A DNA stretch of 64,000 nucleotides from an uncultured Robinsoniella sp. (GCA_900540475.1 UQGG01000004.1:1-64000); one strand, 5' to 3'. Shown: positions 8,531 to 18,052, counted from the first letter of the stretch. Notes: generated by a model from the sequence alone, not told the origin. Translations and numbers: made by a program.

Positions 8531-10047
8531 AGATCGGATTCCATAAATCCTCCTTTTCGAAACTCTCCAACCGTTTTTCCGGTAATCTGCTTGAAAACCC
8601 GGAAAAAATAATTACTGTTGGTTATTCCTACCTTTTCCGCAACTTCCTCCACCGACTCTTCTCCCTTTAACAACATCGGTTTTGCTTTTTCTATCCGAAG
8701 GTAATTGAGATAATGAACAAAAGTATCACCTGTATGTTTCTTGAAATATTGGCAGAAATAAGCCGTACTCATATGAAAATGTTCGGCAACCTCCTTCAGA
8801 GAAAGTTCTTTGGCATAGTTCTCTTCCAGATACAATTCCATTTTTTCAGCGATACTCTCTTTATCCATGAGATAAGACTGCACCCGTTTTCGAATATCCG
8901 ACAGCCACAACAGAAGTTCCTGCCCGGAATCGAAACCATTTACCCAGATATAATTCGGTACTTCCTCCCCGGGAAACAGTTTATGAAGCTCTGTCTGGTA
9001 ATATTTACTCAGATAATCTTCCATCTCATGTATAAACCTCACTGCCTGCAGCTTTACCTCTTCCGGCGGCCGGTTCGCCTCCTTCTCCGCTTTTAAAAAC
9101 CGCTCCATCTGTATCGATGCCTGCTCCATCCAATGCTCGCTGAATGCTTCTTCTTTTTCAAATACAGGCGCAGGAATTATCTGTTTAAGGGGGATGGCAG
9201 CCTGAAGATCAATCAGTCTGGACATTTCATAGTAAAAAGACAGACTGCAGCCCTCTTTGGCTTCTTTATAATAATGATTTACCTGACTAAGACTGTCAAA
9301 TGTCTCCGTAATAGAAAGATATAGATTTTTATTAAAGTAATTTTTCATATTCTTTCTGGCATTCTGATAAAAGTCCAGTACTTTCTTATTGACCTGTTCG
9401 GTGGTCTCCTCCGGTTCAAAGCGCAGAATACAGAATACTTCCTTCCCATGCCGTAAAAAGCACTCTCCCATATGATTAATATTCAATATCTCCTGAAGAA
9501 TCTCAACGATAAAATCATAATCGGTATTTTCTTCACTGATTGTAGTCCGCTCTCCGGTTCCCCTCAGATTTATATAGGCTATGCGATAACATTGATCTCC
9601 CTCTCCGTCTTCAAAAAAAGCCGGATTGTCATTTCTGCCGGTGGAGATCATCCCCTTTTTTAATTTTTTCTGGTAAATCTCGCAAACCAGTTTGGGAAGC
9701 TCATCTTCTGACAGCTCATGCTTTAATATGTATTTATCCACCCCCAGCTCCATGGCACTTCTGGCATAAGAGAAGTCTTCATAGCAGCTCAGAACAATCA
9801 CTGCCATATGGGTCATCTGGGATTTCAGATGCCGGATCAGATCAAGCCCTGTCTCTCCGGTCAGACGAATGTCCGTAATCAGAACATCTGCCGTATTCTG
9901 CCGAAAATAATGTTCCGCATCTTCACCGGAGCCAAAAGCTGCCGCCACTTTCAGTTCAGCTGAATATTCATCCAGACACATTTTCATACCTAAGCGGACC
10001 AGCATTTCATCTTCTACAATTACAATATTAATCAAAATTTTCACCAT
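8509..10047 (-). CDS. YesN-type response regulator, AraC family output
   Basis: About 512 residues. The receiver domain is at the N-terminus (IVIVEDE acidic pair, phospho-acceptor Asp in VLITDIRL, Lys in YILKHE), a long linker occupies the middle, and two AraC helix-turn-helix units form the last 100 residues (LSLKEVAEHFHMSTAYFCQYFKK and the second helix pair). It should activate the sugar operon downstream when phosphorylated by the kinase encoded upstream. The start is set at ATG 10047, which overlaps the kinase gene by 20 bp and sits right after GGGGAGG; a TTG 12 bases further in is the alternative. Confidence 0.88.
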   Translation of the reverse strand: MVKILINIVIVEDEMLVRLGMKMCLDEYSAELKVAAAFGSGEDAEHYFRQNTADVLITDIRLTGETGLDLIRHLKSQMTHMAVIVLSCYEDFSYARSAMELGVDKYILKHELSEDELPKLVCEIYQKKLKKGMISTGRNDNPAFFEDGEGDQCYRIAYINLRGTGERTTISEENTDYDFIVEILQEILNINHMGECFLRHGKEVFCILRFEPEETTEQVNKKVLDFYQNARKNMKNYFNKNLYLSITETFDSLSQVNHYYKEAKEGCSLSFYYEMSRLIDLQAAIPLKQIIPAPVFEKEEAFSEHWMEQASIQMERFLKAEKEANRPPEEVKLQAVRFIHEMEDYLSKYYQTELHKLFPGEEVPNYIWVNGFDSGQELLLWLSDIRKRVQSYLMDKESIAEKMELYLEENYAKELSLKEVAEHFHMSTAYFCQYFKKHTGDTFVHYLNYLRIEKAKPMLLKGEESVEEVAEKVGITNSNYFFRVFKQITGKTVGEFRKGGFMESDLNFVNKS

Positions 10048-11788
10048 CCTCCCCGCAAATAACCGGAAGCCGCAATAGAACCTCCGTCCCTTCGTTCTCA
10101 CAGCTTGCGATAGACACCCGGTAGCTCTCCCCATAGTTTAAGCGGATCCGCTCCATGACATTAACGATACCCACGTGATCCATCCCCTTGGAGGTATCCT
10201 TCGCATCACAATCCGCCAGAACACTGGTGTCAAATCCTTTTCCGTTATCTGTGATCTTTACATAAAGTGCATCCTCTTTATAAAACTCCATAAGGATTCT
10301 GCCCCCATCCGGCTTGTCTCCAAACGCATACTGAATACAGTTTTCCACAAAAGGCTGCAGAAGGAGTTTTAATATTTTTAAGTCTCTTAGTTCCCCTGGC
10401 AGATCATATTCAAAATCAAAATTCATGAACCGCATTTTCTGGATATACACATAGCAGCCCAGCAGTTCTACTTCCTGCCCAAGGGTTATTTCCTCATTGG
10501 TATTATAGGTAACGCTGACCATGAGTTTAATCAGGGACTCAATCATCTTCTTAATGTTCGTCTGCTTATTTGCCGCCGCCATCCATTTAATTGTATTCAG
10601 GGTATTATAAATAAAATGCGGTCCGATCTGCATAGAAAGTACTTTAATCTTTTCTTCATTCTTTGCCTTTTCTTCCTCCCGGATATCCTGGATCAGACAT
10701 TGTATCTCATCCACCATATAGTTGAAATTTGCTGTCAGCATTCCCATTTCATCCGCGCTTGGGTTTTCCTCAATCCTTTGAAAATCCCGCTGGGACACTC
10801 TGCGAAGTCCTGCACTTAAGTTTTGCATTGGCTTGAAAATATAGTGGGACAGAATGTAATATGCCGTAAACAGGAAAACCGCATAGAGGCATGCCGTCAC
10901 CGCCGCCATCCATTTAATATAATTCACATCCTTAAAAATAACACTTTGATCCGTCACCGTTAAGAGTACCCAGTCGTTTACTTCAGACGAGGAGCAAACC
11001 ACCGTTTTTTCTTTTCCGGTATCCGGGTCATGATAGGAAAAGGATCCGTTTTGCTGCGTAAGTGCCTTCGTAAACAGTTCTCCATTCTGAACCATCCCTG
11101 TCTCTTCTTTATAATTGCTGGTCACGATGTGCCTGTTCTGGGAAACTATATAGTAATCCGTACCCTCTTCATGATATATGGGATTTTTTAAAATATTTGT
11201 AAACAAATCCTCTGAAAAAAACAGCCAAAGTGTCCCTACATTCTGATTCGCTGAGTTGATTGCCCGGGCCAGTGCAAAGTTTTTTGGTCTCTGGTTATAG
11301 GATGCCGACATCTGTTCGGTGGGAATCCAGACCACTTTCCCTTTCTTATCCAGAACCTGATCCAGATGTTCGTCCAGGTATTCCTCCCAGTTCAGATAGT
11401 GATAACCGGAATTATAAATCGTTCCATCCAGATCCAGTACGGCGGAAACAATATATTTCTCAGAATTCACGATACTGCTTAGCAGCTGGGATATGTACTG
11501 GTCTTCCTTTGAGTAGTCCTCCCGGTTAATGTAATTCTTGGCAGCCTCATTATAATACAGGGACATGGAAGTATCCTTAAAACTGGAGAACTGCAATTCG
11601 ATATTTTTATGAGTTTCTTTCATGATGTTCTGCTTTTCTGCAATGATACTCTTTAACGCATATGAAAAATAGCTTTTTACAAAAAAACCTAAAAAGAAAA
11701 TGCTTGGAATGATAACACAGACAACAAAAATAACAATAATCTTGCTTTTTAGCTGAAAAATGAATTGATGATGGCGTCTTTCTTCCAT
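10028..11788 (-). CDS. YesM-type sensor histidine kinase
   Basis: 586 residues: membrane segment at about 15-37, extracellular sensor domain (about 40-285), second membrane segment at about 290-312, HAMP, then a His_kinase domain with the IGPHFIYNTLN motif (phospho-acceptor His near 397) and an HATPase domain (ENCIQYAFGD, DNGKGFD, GIVNVMERI). This is the LytS/YesM class that responds to extracellular sugars and partners AraC-type regulators. Ribosome site GGGGGG precedes the ATG. It is transcribed from its own promoter at 11846-11874 with the regulator gene. Confidence 0.9.
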   Translation of the reverse strand: MEERRHHQFIFQLKSKIIVIFVVCVIIPSIFFLGFFVKSYFSYALKSIIAEKQNIMKETHKNIELQFSSFKDTSMSLYYNEAAKNYINREDYSKEDQYISQLLSSIVNSEKYIVSAVLDLDGTIYNSGYHYLNWEEYLDEHLDQVLDKKGKVVWIPTEQMSASYNQRPKNFALARAINSANQNVGTLWLFFSEDLFTNILKNPIYHEEGTDYYIVSQNRHIVTSNYKEETGMVQNGELFTKALTQQNGSFSYHDPDTGKEKTVVCSSSEVNDWVLLTVTDQSVIFKDVNYIKWMAAVTACLYAVFLFTAYYILSHYIFKPMQNLSAGLRRVSQRDFQRIEENPSADEMGMLTANFNYMVDEIQCLIQDIREEEKAKNEEKIKVLSMQIGPHFIYNTLNTIKWMAAANKQTNIKKMIESLIKLMVSVTYNTNEEITLGQEVELLGCYVYIQKMRFMNFDFEYDLPGELRDLKILKLLLQPFVENCIQYAFGDKPDGGRILMEFYKEDALYVKITDNGKGFDTSVLADCDAKDTSKGMDHVGIVNVMERIRLNYGESYRVSIASCENEGTEVLLRLPVICGEDGENFD

Positions 11789-11845
11789 AGAACCCCCCGT
11801 CCTATTAAAAAAATCAGTATATTTTGATATTTTTCCCTATATTTT

Positions 11846-11874
11846 AATATATAACAAAAATGAAAGAATGTCAA
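11846..11874 (-). promoter_or_regulatory. Sigma-A type promoter of the YesM/YesN pair
   Basis: TTGACA (11869-11874) and TATATT (11846-11851) with a 17-bp spacer on the minus strand. The -35 box shares its first bases with the T-run of the preceding terminator. Confidence 0.7.
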
Positions 11875-11901
11875 AAAGGACAACCTTTTGCAGGCTGCCC
11901 T
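11872..11901 (-). terminator. Terminator after the ArsR-type gene
   Basis: AGGGCAGCC pairs with GGTTGTCCT (with G-T wobbles) around a short loop and is followed by TTTTT on the minus strand. Confidence 0.7.
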
Positions 11902-11942
11902 ATCTATCATTCTCATATTTTCTTTTAAAATGTTTGTTCCGA

Positions 11943-12860
11943 TCATTCATTTTCATAATGAACCCGAACCATAATATCCTGGTTATAATTTCCAAAACCG
12001 GCACCAAAAAGCGTAAGTCCGCCCACATGCTCCGATTCCTTCTCCACTTCAAAACGAAACCGGATAATCCCTGCCTTTTCCAGCTGAAGCTGGTCCAGTC
12101 CCACATCCGATATCTGAAGTCCGTCCACATATGTACCACTTTGGTTAATGACCAACAGTTTTAAAAGACCGTACTGGTTCAAGGTTCTGCTCCACCACAA
12201 CGGCGTATAAATGCCGTGTCTTCCTCCAAAATCACCGGGACTTGTCCATTTTCCAAGGGACTGTCCATTGAGTTTGAAGGTGACATCCGACATCCATTCA
12301 TTGTTATAACTAGGTGCCTCAGATGAAATCTCAAAACACAGCGTGATCTGTGATATCTGATGACCAGGCGATAATAATCTGGACATATTATACTCCACAT
12401 ATCCCTGGGTAAACCAGATGATGCCGGCATCCACGTGCTCGGGACTTGCAAAATCTTCCGGATTATCCCAGCCACCAATGCGGTGGTCCCCTGTAGCCAG
12501 CCCACAGGTGGGGTATACCTCATAATCGCAGTAATCCCCTACCTTAAACTCTGTCTCTAACAGGCTCATTTCTTTTTTGTCCTGTTCCTTTGCATCCAAC
12601 AGAATCTCATCTACCTTCAGCCGGCAGATTTTCTGATTTCCCCTTCCGCCGCATTCTGTCAGTACATCGATGATCCCCGCCTCTGACAGTTTTTTAATAT
12701 GGCTGGTAATGGCTCCATTTGTAATATGAAGCGCCGATGCCAGTTCCCGCATATTCATTTCTTCATTTTTTATAAGCAGCTTTATGATATTCACTCTGAG
12801 ATCGGAACCCAGGGCTTTAAATATCGAAGCGCCTTCTTCTAAACTGTTTATAACCAGCAT
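11943..12860 (-). CDS. ArsR-type regulator with a large C-terminal beta-rich domain
   Basis: 305 residues. Residues 8-85 form a winged helix-turn-helix (ALGSDLRVNIIKLL, then MRELASALHITNGAITSHIKKL) of the ArsR type. The remaining 200 residues, rich in Trp, Gly, Asp and aromatic residues, look like a beta-sandwich, possibly ligand binding; I do not know a named function for it. Ribosome site GGGAGG precedes ATG 12860. It is the last gene of a four-gene minus-strand unit, 32 bp after the DUF6320-like gene, and is followed by a terminator, so it may regulate that unit. Confidence 0.75.
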   Translation of the reverse strand: MLVINSLEEGASIFKALGSDLRVNIIKLLIKNEEMNMRELASALHITNGAITSHIKKLSEAGIIDVLTECGGRGNQKICRLKVDEILLDAKEQDKKEMSLLETEFKVGDYCDYEVYPTCGLATGDHRIGGWDNPEDFASPEHVDAGIIWFTQGYVEYNMSRLLSPGHQISQITLCFEISSEAPSYNNEWMSDVTFKLNGQSLGKWTSPGDFGGRHGIYTPLWWSRTLNQYGLLKLLVINQSGTYVDGLQISDVGLDQLQLEKAGIIRFRFEVEKESEHVGGLTLFGAGFGNYNQDIMVRVHYENE

Positions 12861-12892
12861 ATTTTATCCTCCCTGAAATACTCATCCGTATC

Positions 12893-14722
12893 TTAAAAGT
12901 GAAATTTCTTATGCAGTTCCACCATAAAATCTTTCCATCTAAAGATAACCAGTGCCGCAATAAATAAAAATGACAGCCCTGAACAGATCACAGAAGGATA
13001 GTGGACGCCAACGCACCCGGTCAAAAGCAGCAGAAACGGGACAATTCCAACACCTGCTGACATCACATAATAGATCATATACTCCGGCGGAGTTAATTGC
13101 TGTACCTTGGAAATTGTCAGAATCGAAATGGTGGTTAACAGGCTGATACCCGGCAGTACATAATCAATCGACCACCTGTTCCACCCCGTAAATGCATCCC
13201 AGGCGAGGCAACAGGCAATGATAAGCAACAACTGCCACATGGCATTTTTCAGCAGATTCCGCCGCTTGTAAAAGCCTACTGCAAGTGCCAGCCACATACA
13301 GAGCATGGCGCCGCTTACAAACAGTGACCAGATGCTGTGTGGCGTTATAATTACATTTGCCATCACACAGATGACCACGGCTGCCAGGCATAAGAAGGAA
13401 AACAGCTTAAAAAACTGCATTCCGGGATATACCGGTTTTCTCTTTTCCGGATATTTATCCTTTAACATCTCCACTTCAATGCCCTGTTCATTTAAAATGC
13501 GGAAGAAATTCCGCTGTACATTTTCACTTTCAAATCTGGATGTAAAACTCAGAACAACATGGTCTTCAAAGGAGCACATGCAGAGTTCCGTTTTTGGCGT
13601 ACTGGTGAACACATGGAACCATTTAATATAAGGCCGGTATACTTCCGGCATGTCCACAACGCCCATATTTGAAAAGATTGCGGTTACATTTTTGGAGGTA
13701 AACTTTGCCGCTGCAAGCAGACAGAGATTTTTAAGCGCCAGCGGTGCCACTCTCAAAAAAGGATTCTGCTCCAGGTTCATGAATTCGTTCATCCTGCCAG
13801 CAACCCGCTCCTTGGTAAGTTCACTTTTAAAAAATTCTTTCACATGGTTTACCACGTCTTTAAATGTGGTAACGCCAGTTTCAAACTGGTATCCCGCATC
13901 AATCCAGCTGAAAAAGTTAAGCATGGACTGGGATGGAAAATATTTGCGCAGATTAACCGGAATCATCAGAACAACCGGATATTTCTCCTGTCTGGGACCC
14001 ATTTCCCGGTGAATAGCGCACAGATAGACTGCTGTGAGAAATACGGTCATTGACACGCCATATTCCCTGGATTTATCTAAAAGCTGCTTTACGGAAACCA
14101 TTCCTTCCGTAATGTGCATATTTTCATAATCTGATTTCAATCCCCGCAATTGATAAGAATGAACTGATTTTTGTTTCTCATCTGCTTTCTCATCTGCTTT
14201 TGTTTTGGAATAATATTTAAAGAAGCTGTCATCTTCCATGTCTGCATCGGTAAGGTTCTGTGTGTCCAGAGGTACTTCTTCCGGAAAATCCTCTTTGTGG
14301 GCAGCCAGAATATAATTTTTCACCAGTTCCCTGGTAAACTGCATCGCTCCCGTACCATCGGTCAGCGCATGGAAAACCTCAAAGTTAATTCTGTTTTTAA
14401 AATAGGTTACTTCAAATAAAAGACTCTTCTTATCCCGGACATAGATATTGCTGCACGGAAGCTTACTTTCTTCTTTCACTACAGGGCGCAGAGGACTTTT
14501 CTCCAGATAAAACCAGAAAAAACCTTTTCGCATCACAGAACAGAACATGGGATAAGCCTCTATGGTTTTGTCCAATGCCTCCTGCAGGATTTCTTCCCGA
14601 ATCGTTTCCTTTAAATCACAGGAAAAGCGAAATACTCTGGTATCCTTTTTTCCGCTGGTAGCCGGAAATATCTTCGCTGCATTATCTAATTTTCGCCAAC
14701 GGGTCAGCTTGGTCTCAGCCAT
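12893..14722 (-). CDS. Condensation/acyltransferase-like protein with C-terminal membrane domain (DUF6320-like)
   Basis: 609 residues. The first 420 resemble alcohol O-acetyltransferase or condensation-domain folds; FHALTDGTGAMQF near residue 116 carries the H-x3-D-G catalytic motif in a one-His form. The last 170 residues contain about six hydrophobic segments, so the enzyme is anchored in the membrane. The gene starts four bases after the esterase stop, with AAGGGGG in front of the ATG. This pair (alpha/beta hydrolase plus DUF6320-like protein) recurs in Clostridia. An acyl or acetyl transfer to a lipid or alcohol is plausible but the substrate is unknown. Confidence 0.65.
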   Translation of the reverse strand: MAETKLTRWRKLDNAAKIFPATSGKKDTRVFRFSCDLKETIREEILQEALDKTIEAYPMFCSVMRKGFFWFYLEKSPLRPVVKEESKLPCSNIYVRDKKSLLFEVTYFKNRINFEVFHALTDGTGAMQFTRELVKNYILAAHKEDFPEEVPLDTQNLTDADMEDDSFFKYYSKTKADEKADEKQKSVHSYQLRGLKSDYENMHITEGMVSVKQLLDKSREYGVSMTVFLTAVYLCAIHREMGPRQEKYPVVLMIPVNLRKYFPSQSMLNFFSWIDAGYQFETGVTTFKDVVNHVKEFFKSELTKERVAGRMNEFMNLEQNPFLRVAPLALKNLCLLAAAKFTSKNVTAIFSNMGVVDMPEVYRPYIKWFHVFTSTPKTELCMCSFEDHVVLSFTSRFESENVQRNFFRILNEQGIEVEMLKDKYPEKRKPVYPGMQFFKLFSFLCLAAVVICVMANVIITPHSIWSLFVSGAMLCMWLALAVGFYKRRNLLKNAMWQLLLIIACCLAWDAFTGWNRWSIDYVLPGISLLTTISILTISKVQQLTPPEYMIYYVMSAGVGIVPFLLLLTGCVGVHYPSVICSGLSFLFIAALVIFRWKDFMVELHKKFHF

Positions 14723-14725
14723 TTC

Positions 14726-15664
14726 CTAGACCCCCTTTAAAAAACTGTTTATAATTTCAAAACTCTCCTGAACATGGTAACTCATAATGCCGAGCGCAAA
14801 AAAACCATGCAGGGCATCCTGAATGCGATGCACCTCCACTGCATTTCCCGCTTCGATTAATTTTCTTGCATATTCCTCTCCTTCATCTCTAAGAGGATCA
14901 AATTCAGCCGTAATAACCAGCGTCCTGGGCAGTCCGGAGAAATCCCGTGCCAGCAGCGGTGCAAAGTACGGACTCTGCCGGTCTTCGTCACAGCTTTGGT
15001 ACAGATCCAGATAGTCGCTCATCTTCTTTGCCGTCAATAAAAAATCCGTCCCGTTTTCCTGTACCGATGGAAAAGGGGATTTTTCTGAATAATCATTGCT
15101 GACAGCCGGATAAATCAGGATCTGCCTCTGTGGGACAAATTCCAGCCTGTCCCTCGCCATCTGACAGATTGCTGCCGTCAGGTTTCCTCCCGCACTGTCT
15201 CCGATAATGGTAATCCGCTCAGGGTCAACATTTAAAATCAATCGGTTCTGATAGACTGCTTTTACAACTGCATAACAGTCCATAAGCCCTGTTGGGAAAC
15301 GGTGTTCCGGTGCAAGCCTGTATTCTATGGATACCACAACATGACCGGTGCTTTTCGCCATACGGGCGCAGACACGATTATAATTTTCAACGCTTTCCGT
15401 AACCCATCCGCCGCCATGGATGAAAATCAAGACCGGACAGGTATTGCCGCATGTTCCTTCCCCGGTCAATATATCTTCTTCCGGCATATAGATTCTGACC
15501 GGCACCTGATAATCACCATTGTATATCTTATCATCAATTGTCTTATAGAAAACCTTTAACGGGTCAATCGCCTTCAGATTAGCCAGATGCCTGGCTGACT
15601 CTATTTCGATTCCACCATAAGACAGCGCCTTCAGTGCCAGCCTGAGCGGTTTATTTATCGCCAT
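14726..15664 (-). CDS. HSL-family alpha/beta hydrolase (esterase)
   Basis: 312 residues. HGGGW near residue 87 (oxyanion hole) and GDSAGG near 155 (nucleophile Ser) are the hormone-sensitive-lipase signatures; the acid (EFDPLRDEG) and the His (DALHGF) complete the triad. There is no signal peptide, so it is a cytoplasmic carboxylesterase, possibly of short-chain acyl or acetyl esters. The start codon is one base from the SseB stop, with AAGGAG upstream, so it is cotranscribed and likely translationally coupled. Confidence 0.88.
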   Translation of the reverse strand: MAINKPLRLALKALSYGGIEIESARHLANLKAIDPLKVFYKTIDDKIYNGDYQVPVRIYMPEEDILTGEGTCGNTCPVLIFIHGGGWVTESVENYNRVCARMAKSTGHVVVSIEYRLAPEHRFPTGLMDCYAVVKAVYQNRLILNVDPERITIIGDSAGGNLTAAICQMARDRLEFVPQRQILIYPAVSNDYSEKSPFPSVQENGTDFLLTAKKMSDYLDLYQSCDEDRQSPYFAPLLARDFSGLPRTLVITAEFDPLRDEGEEYARKLIEAGNAVEVHRIQDALHGFFALGIMSYHVQESFEIINSFLKGV

Positions 15665-15665
15665 T

Positions 15666-16640
15666 CTATTCTCCTTTGGTATTCAGCTGTCCCTTAACCA
15701 GAAGCAGATTAAAGCCCATTGGATTTAAGACAATTCCCTTTGCCTGCTCCACTACAACTTTATTCAGATTCTGGAACGGCATTGCAATCGCCCTGAATTT
15801 CTTTTCTTTATTAAATTTATGAAACTCTCCCGGATCCGTAAATACCGGCTGGTAAACATCCCCATTCTCGTATTTCACAAATGGCACCATAATGTTTTTA
15901 TTATCTCTGGTCAGTTCTTTGGGCTCTTCTTCGCCTTCTTTTAATTCCTGGAACTGAATCGGCACCAGATAGTTTCCTCTTCTTATATTAACCAGCATCT
16001 CTTCTTCTAATTCCCGAAGTCCCTGTTTTTCTTCTTTTTCAACAGGTCTTCTCAGTTCCTGCATGAAATAAAGTGCCGTCAGCTGCAGTTCCGGGTTCAA
16101 TACCGGTATTTTTTCTTTCGGCGCATTGGTATAATCCGGCTTTTTGCACAATTCTTCCAGCTGGATCTCCAGGGAATTCACCCCGTGGTCAATTACCACT
16201 GCATTTGCTCCCATGGGGAATAAGTTAATATAAAAACCGAGGAACTGATCCTTATTGAATTTAATAATCTGAACCGGATTCTTTACCTCATTTAATTTTC
16301 CTGCTTCCCGCTGAGCAAACTGCTCTCTGGAAAATATGAAAATCTGGTCATTAAAAGTTTCTTCATCACAATGAATATAGGGCATGTTGGTTCCTTTGGA
16401 AAACAGTACAAACATTTCCTCTAATACTTTTAGTTTTTCTAAAACTACATTATAAAGAAATTTGGATTTTGTCTCAAAAAACTTAAACGCATTTTCATCT
16501 TCTTTATTCTGTTCCATTAAAGATCTTCCGGTCTGGCATAAGATAATGATCTCCTGCATATCCAGCTCTTTATATTTTTCAACCTGAAAGTCATTGCTGA
16601 CTAATAATTTCTTAAGTTCCTGTTGTCTTTCCTCAGTCAT
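15666..16640 (-). CDS. SseB-like protein
   Basis: 324 residues, soluble. The two halves match the SseB N-terminal and C-terminal type modules: PVQIIKFNKDQFLGFYINLFPMG-like and VPFVKYENGDVYQPVFTDPGEFHKF segments are typical (shown here only in part by key residues Phe-Thr-Asp near 272). Biochemical role of this family is unresolved; in enterobacteria SseB is tied to serine sensitivity. It is the first gene of the unit that continues with the esterase, and it has its own promoter at 16684-16712. Confidence 0.7.
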   Translation of the reverse strand: MTEERQQELKKLLVSNDFQVEKYKELDMQEIIILCQTGRSLMEQNKEDENAFKFFETKSKFLYNVVLEKLKVLEEMFVLFSKGTNMPYIHCDEETFNDQIFIFSREQFAQREAGKLNEVKNPVQIIKFNKDQFLGFYINLFPMGANAVVIDHGVNSLEIQLEELCKKPDYTNAPKEKIPVLNPELQLTALYFMQELRRPVEKEEKQGLRELEEEMLVNIRRGNYLVPIQFQELKEGEEEPKELTRDNKNIMVPFVKYENGDVYQPVFTDPGEFHKFNKEKKFRAIAMPFQNLNKVVVEQAKGIVLNPMGFNLLLVKGQLNTKGE

Positions 16641-16683
16641 AGTTTTTCCCCTTGTGTTTTATTTTATGTGAATATATGAATTT

Positions 16684-16712
16684 ATTATACACTACCATTT
16701 TAAAAAAGTCAG
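16684..16712 (-). promoter_or_regulatory. Promoter of the SseB-esterase unit
   Basis: CTGACT (16707-16712) and TATAAT (16684-16689) with a 17-bp spacer on the minus strand, about 44 bp before the ATG. Confidence 0.65.
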
Positions 16713-16790
16713 CACTTATTTGGGAGTTTTGTGGTGGAAAATGGGAATTATGGTTACTTCTATCGAAATGAGAGATATAAGATTGACGGA

Positions 16791-16854
16791 ATTTCCTGCA
16801 TATTTTGACAGAAAAACTATTCAATTTCACTACTTTAGGATTTCCTGCATATTT
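16791..16854 (+). repeat. 15-bp direct repeat upstream of the collagen-like gene
   Basis: ATTTCCTGCATATTT is found at 16791-16805 and again at 16840-16854, 49 bp apart. Each copy contains CATATTT, close to the -10 of mother-cell sigma-K promoters (CATAnnnTA). The copies could be regulator sites or duplicated promoter elements for the gene at 16925. Confidence 0.5.
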
Positions 16855-16924
16855 AATAGTACATTGATAATATTTGATTTTATTATTGATGTAATCCAGA
16901 ATGTAATAAAGGAGTGATATAGAT

Positions 16925-18052
16925 ATGTATAACGATAATCAGCTAAATGGCATTGATTTACTGCAGGATGTGGGCGCCACAGGGCCTACGGGACCAACCG
17001 GACCTACGGGTCCCACCGGGGCAGACGGCAGTGTGGGTCCCACGGGTGCCACCGGCGCTACCGGGGCTAACGGTTCCACGGGGCCTACCGGTGCAAGAGG
17101 TGCTACCGGCGCAAATGGTGCTACCGGCAATACCGGACCTGTCGGCAGCGCAGGCGCTACCGGCGCGAATGGCTCTACCGGACCCACAGGGGTTACCGGA
17201 CCTACCGGCGCAAATGGTTCCACCGGACCTACCGGCGCTACTGGCAGTACCGGACCTAATGGTGCTACCGGCACCACCGGTGCCATGGGCAATACCGGTG
17301 CTACCGGCGCGAATGGTTCCACCGGACCTACCGGAGTTACTGGCGCTACCGGAGCAAACGGCAGCACGGGACCTACCGGCGCAATTGGGGCTACCGGACC
17401 TAACGGAACTACCGGCAGCACAGGACCGCGAGGTAATACAGGTGTTACCGGCGCAAACGGAACTACCGGACCCACCGGGACTACGGGCGCTACCGGCGCA
17501 AACGGAATCACTGGTCCCACCGGGGCTGCAGGTTCTACCGGCGCTGCAGGAATCACCGGAGCGACCGGGGCTATCGGCGCTACCGGGCCTACCGGCGCAA
17601 ACGGAGAAACCGGTGTGACGGGTGCCACCGGACCTACCGGCGCAAACGGCATTACCGGACCCACCGGCGCTACCGGAATCACCGGGGCTGCAGGCGCTAC
17701 CGGAGGCACCGGATCTATCGGGGCTACAGGACCTACCGGGTCCGACGGAATCACCGGACCTACCGGCGCCACCGGCACAACCGGGTCAACCGGGGCTGAT
17801 GGTGCAGCCGGACCTGCCGGACCAAACGGGGCTACGGGTGCCACCGGGGCAAATGGTCCCGTTGGACCTACCGGATTAACCGGCGCTACCGGCGCAAATG
17901 GGGCTACGGGTGCCACCGGACCCGATGGGGCTACCGGTCCTACGGGAGCAGACGGTCTAGAGGGTCCTACCGGTACGCTCTCATTTGTACAACTGAATTT
18001 GCTCTATTTTTCTCTTAAAACATATTCTAGCAACCCTTCACAGCCTTCATAA
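16925..18052 (+). CDS. Collagen-like repeat protein, 5' half lacking the C-terminal domain
   Basis: 375 residues. A 16-residue leader (MYNDNQLNGIDLLQDV) is followed by about 110 Gly-x-Thr/Gly-x-x triplets, mostly G-[AP]-T-G, the pattern of BclA-type spore-surface filaments. Ribosome site AAGGAG lies eight bases before the ATG. The protein ends abruptly after GPTGT with 24 residues of unrelated sequence, and its last 49 bp run antisense into the 3' end of the phosphatase gene. BclA-like proteins normally finish in a trimerising globular domain; it is missing here, while the right-hand collagen frame at 26646 has exactly that domain. It therefore looks like the front part of a split or truncated gene. 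The terminator expected for it is also absent. Confidence 0.8.
   Translation: MYNDNQLNGIDLLQDVGATGPTGPTGPTGPTGADGSVGPTGATGATGANGSTGPTGARGATGANGATGNTGPVGSAGATGANGSTGPTGVTGPTGANGSTGPTGATGSTGPNGATGTTGAMGNTGATGANGSTGPTGVTGATGANGSTGPTGAIGATGPNGTTGSTGPRGNTGVTGANGTTGPTGTTGATGANGITGPTGAAGSTGAAGITGATGAIGATGPTGANGETGVTGATGPTGANGITGPTGATGITGAAGATGGTGSIGATGPTGSDGITGPTGATGTTGSTGADGAAGPAGPNGATGATGANGPVGPTGLTGATGANGATGATGPDGATGPTGADGLEGPTGTLSFVQLNLLYFSLKTYSSNPSQPS

Noticed and set aside
16947..17879. Plus-strand second-frame Leu/Pro-rich ORFs in the collagen region
   Set aside because: Frame-shifted readings of the same repeat; no start signal.
16939..17916. Long open frame on the minus strand across the left collagen-like gene (Pro/Ala/Val-rich)
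   Set aside because: It is the complement of the G-x-T repeats (GGN ACC codons read backward); no ribosome site and no plausible protein.
16940..17960. Regular repeats resembling a CRISPR array
   Set aside because: Period is 9 or 18 bp with codon variation and no constant repeat with unique spacers; it encodes Gly-x-Thr triplets.
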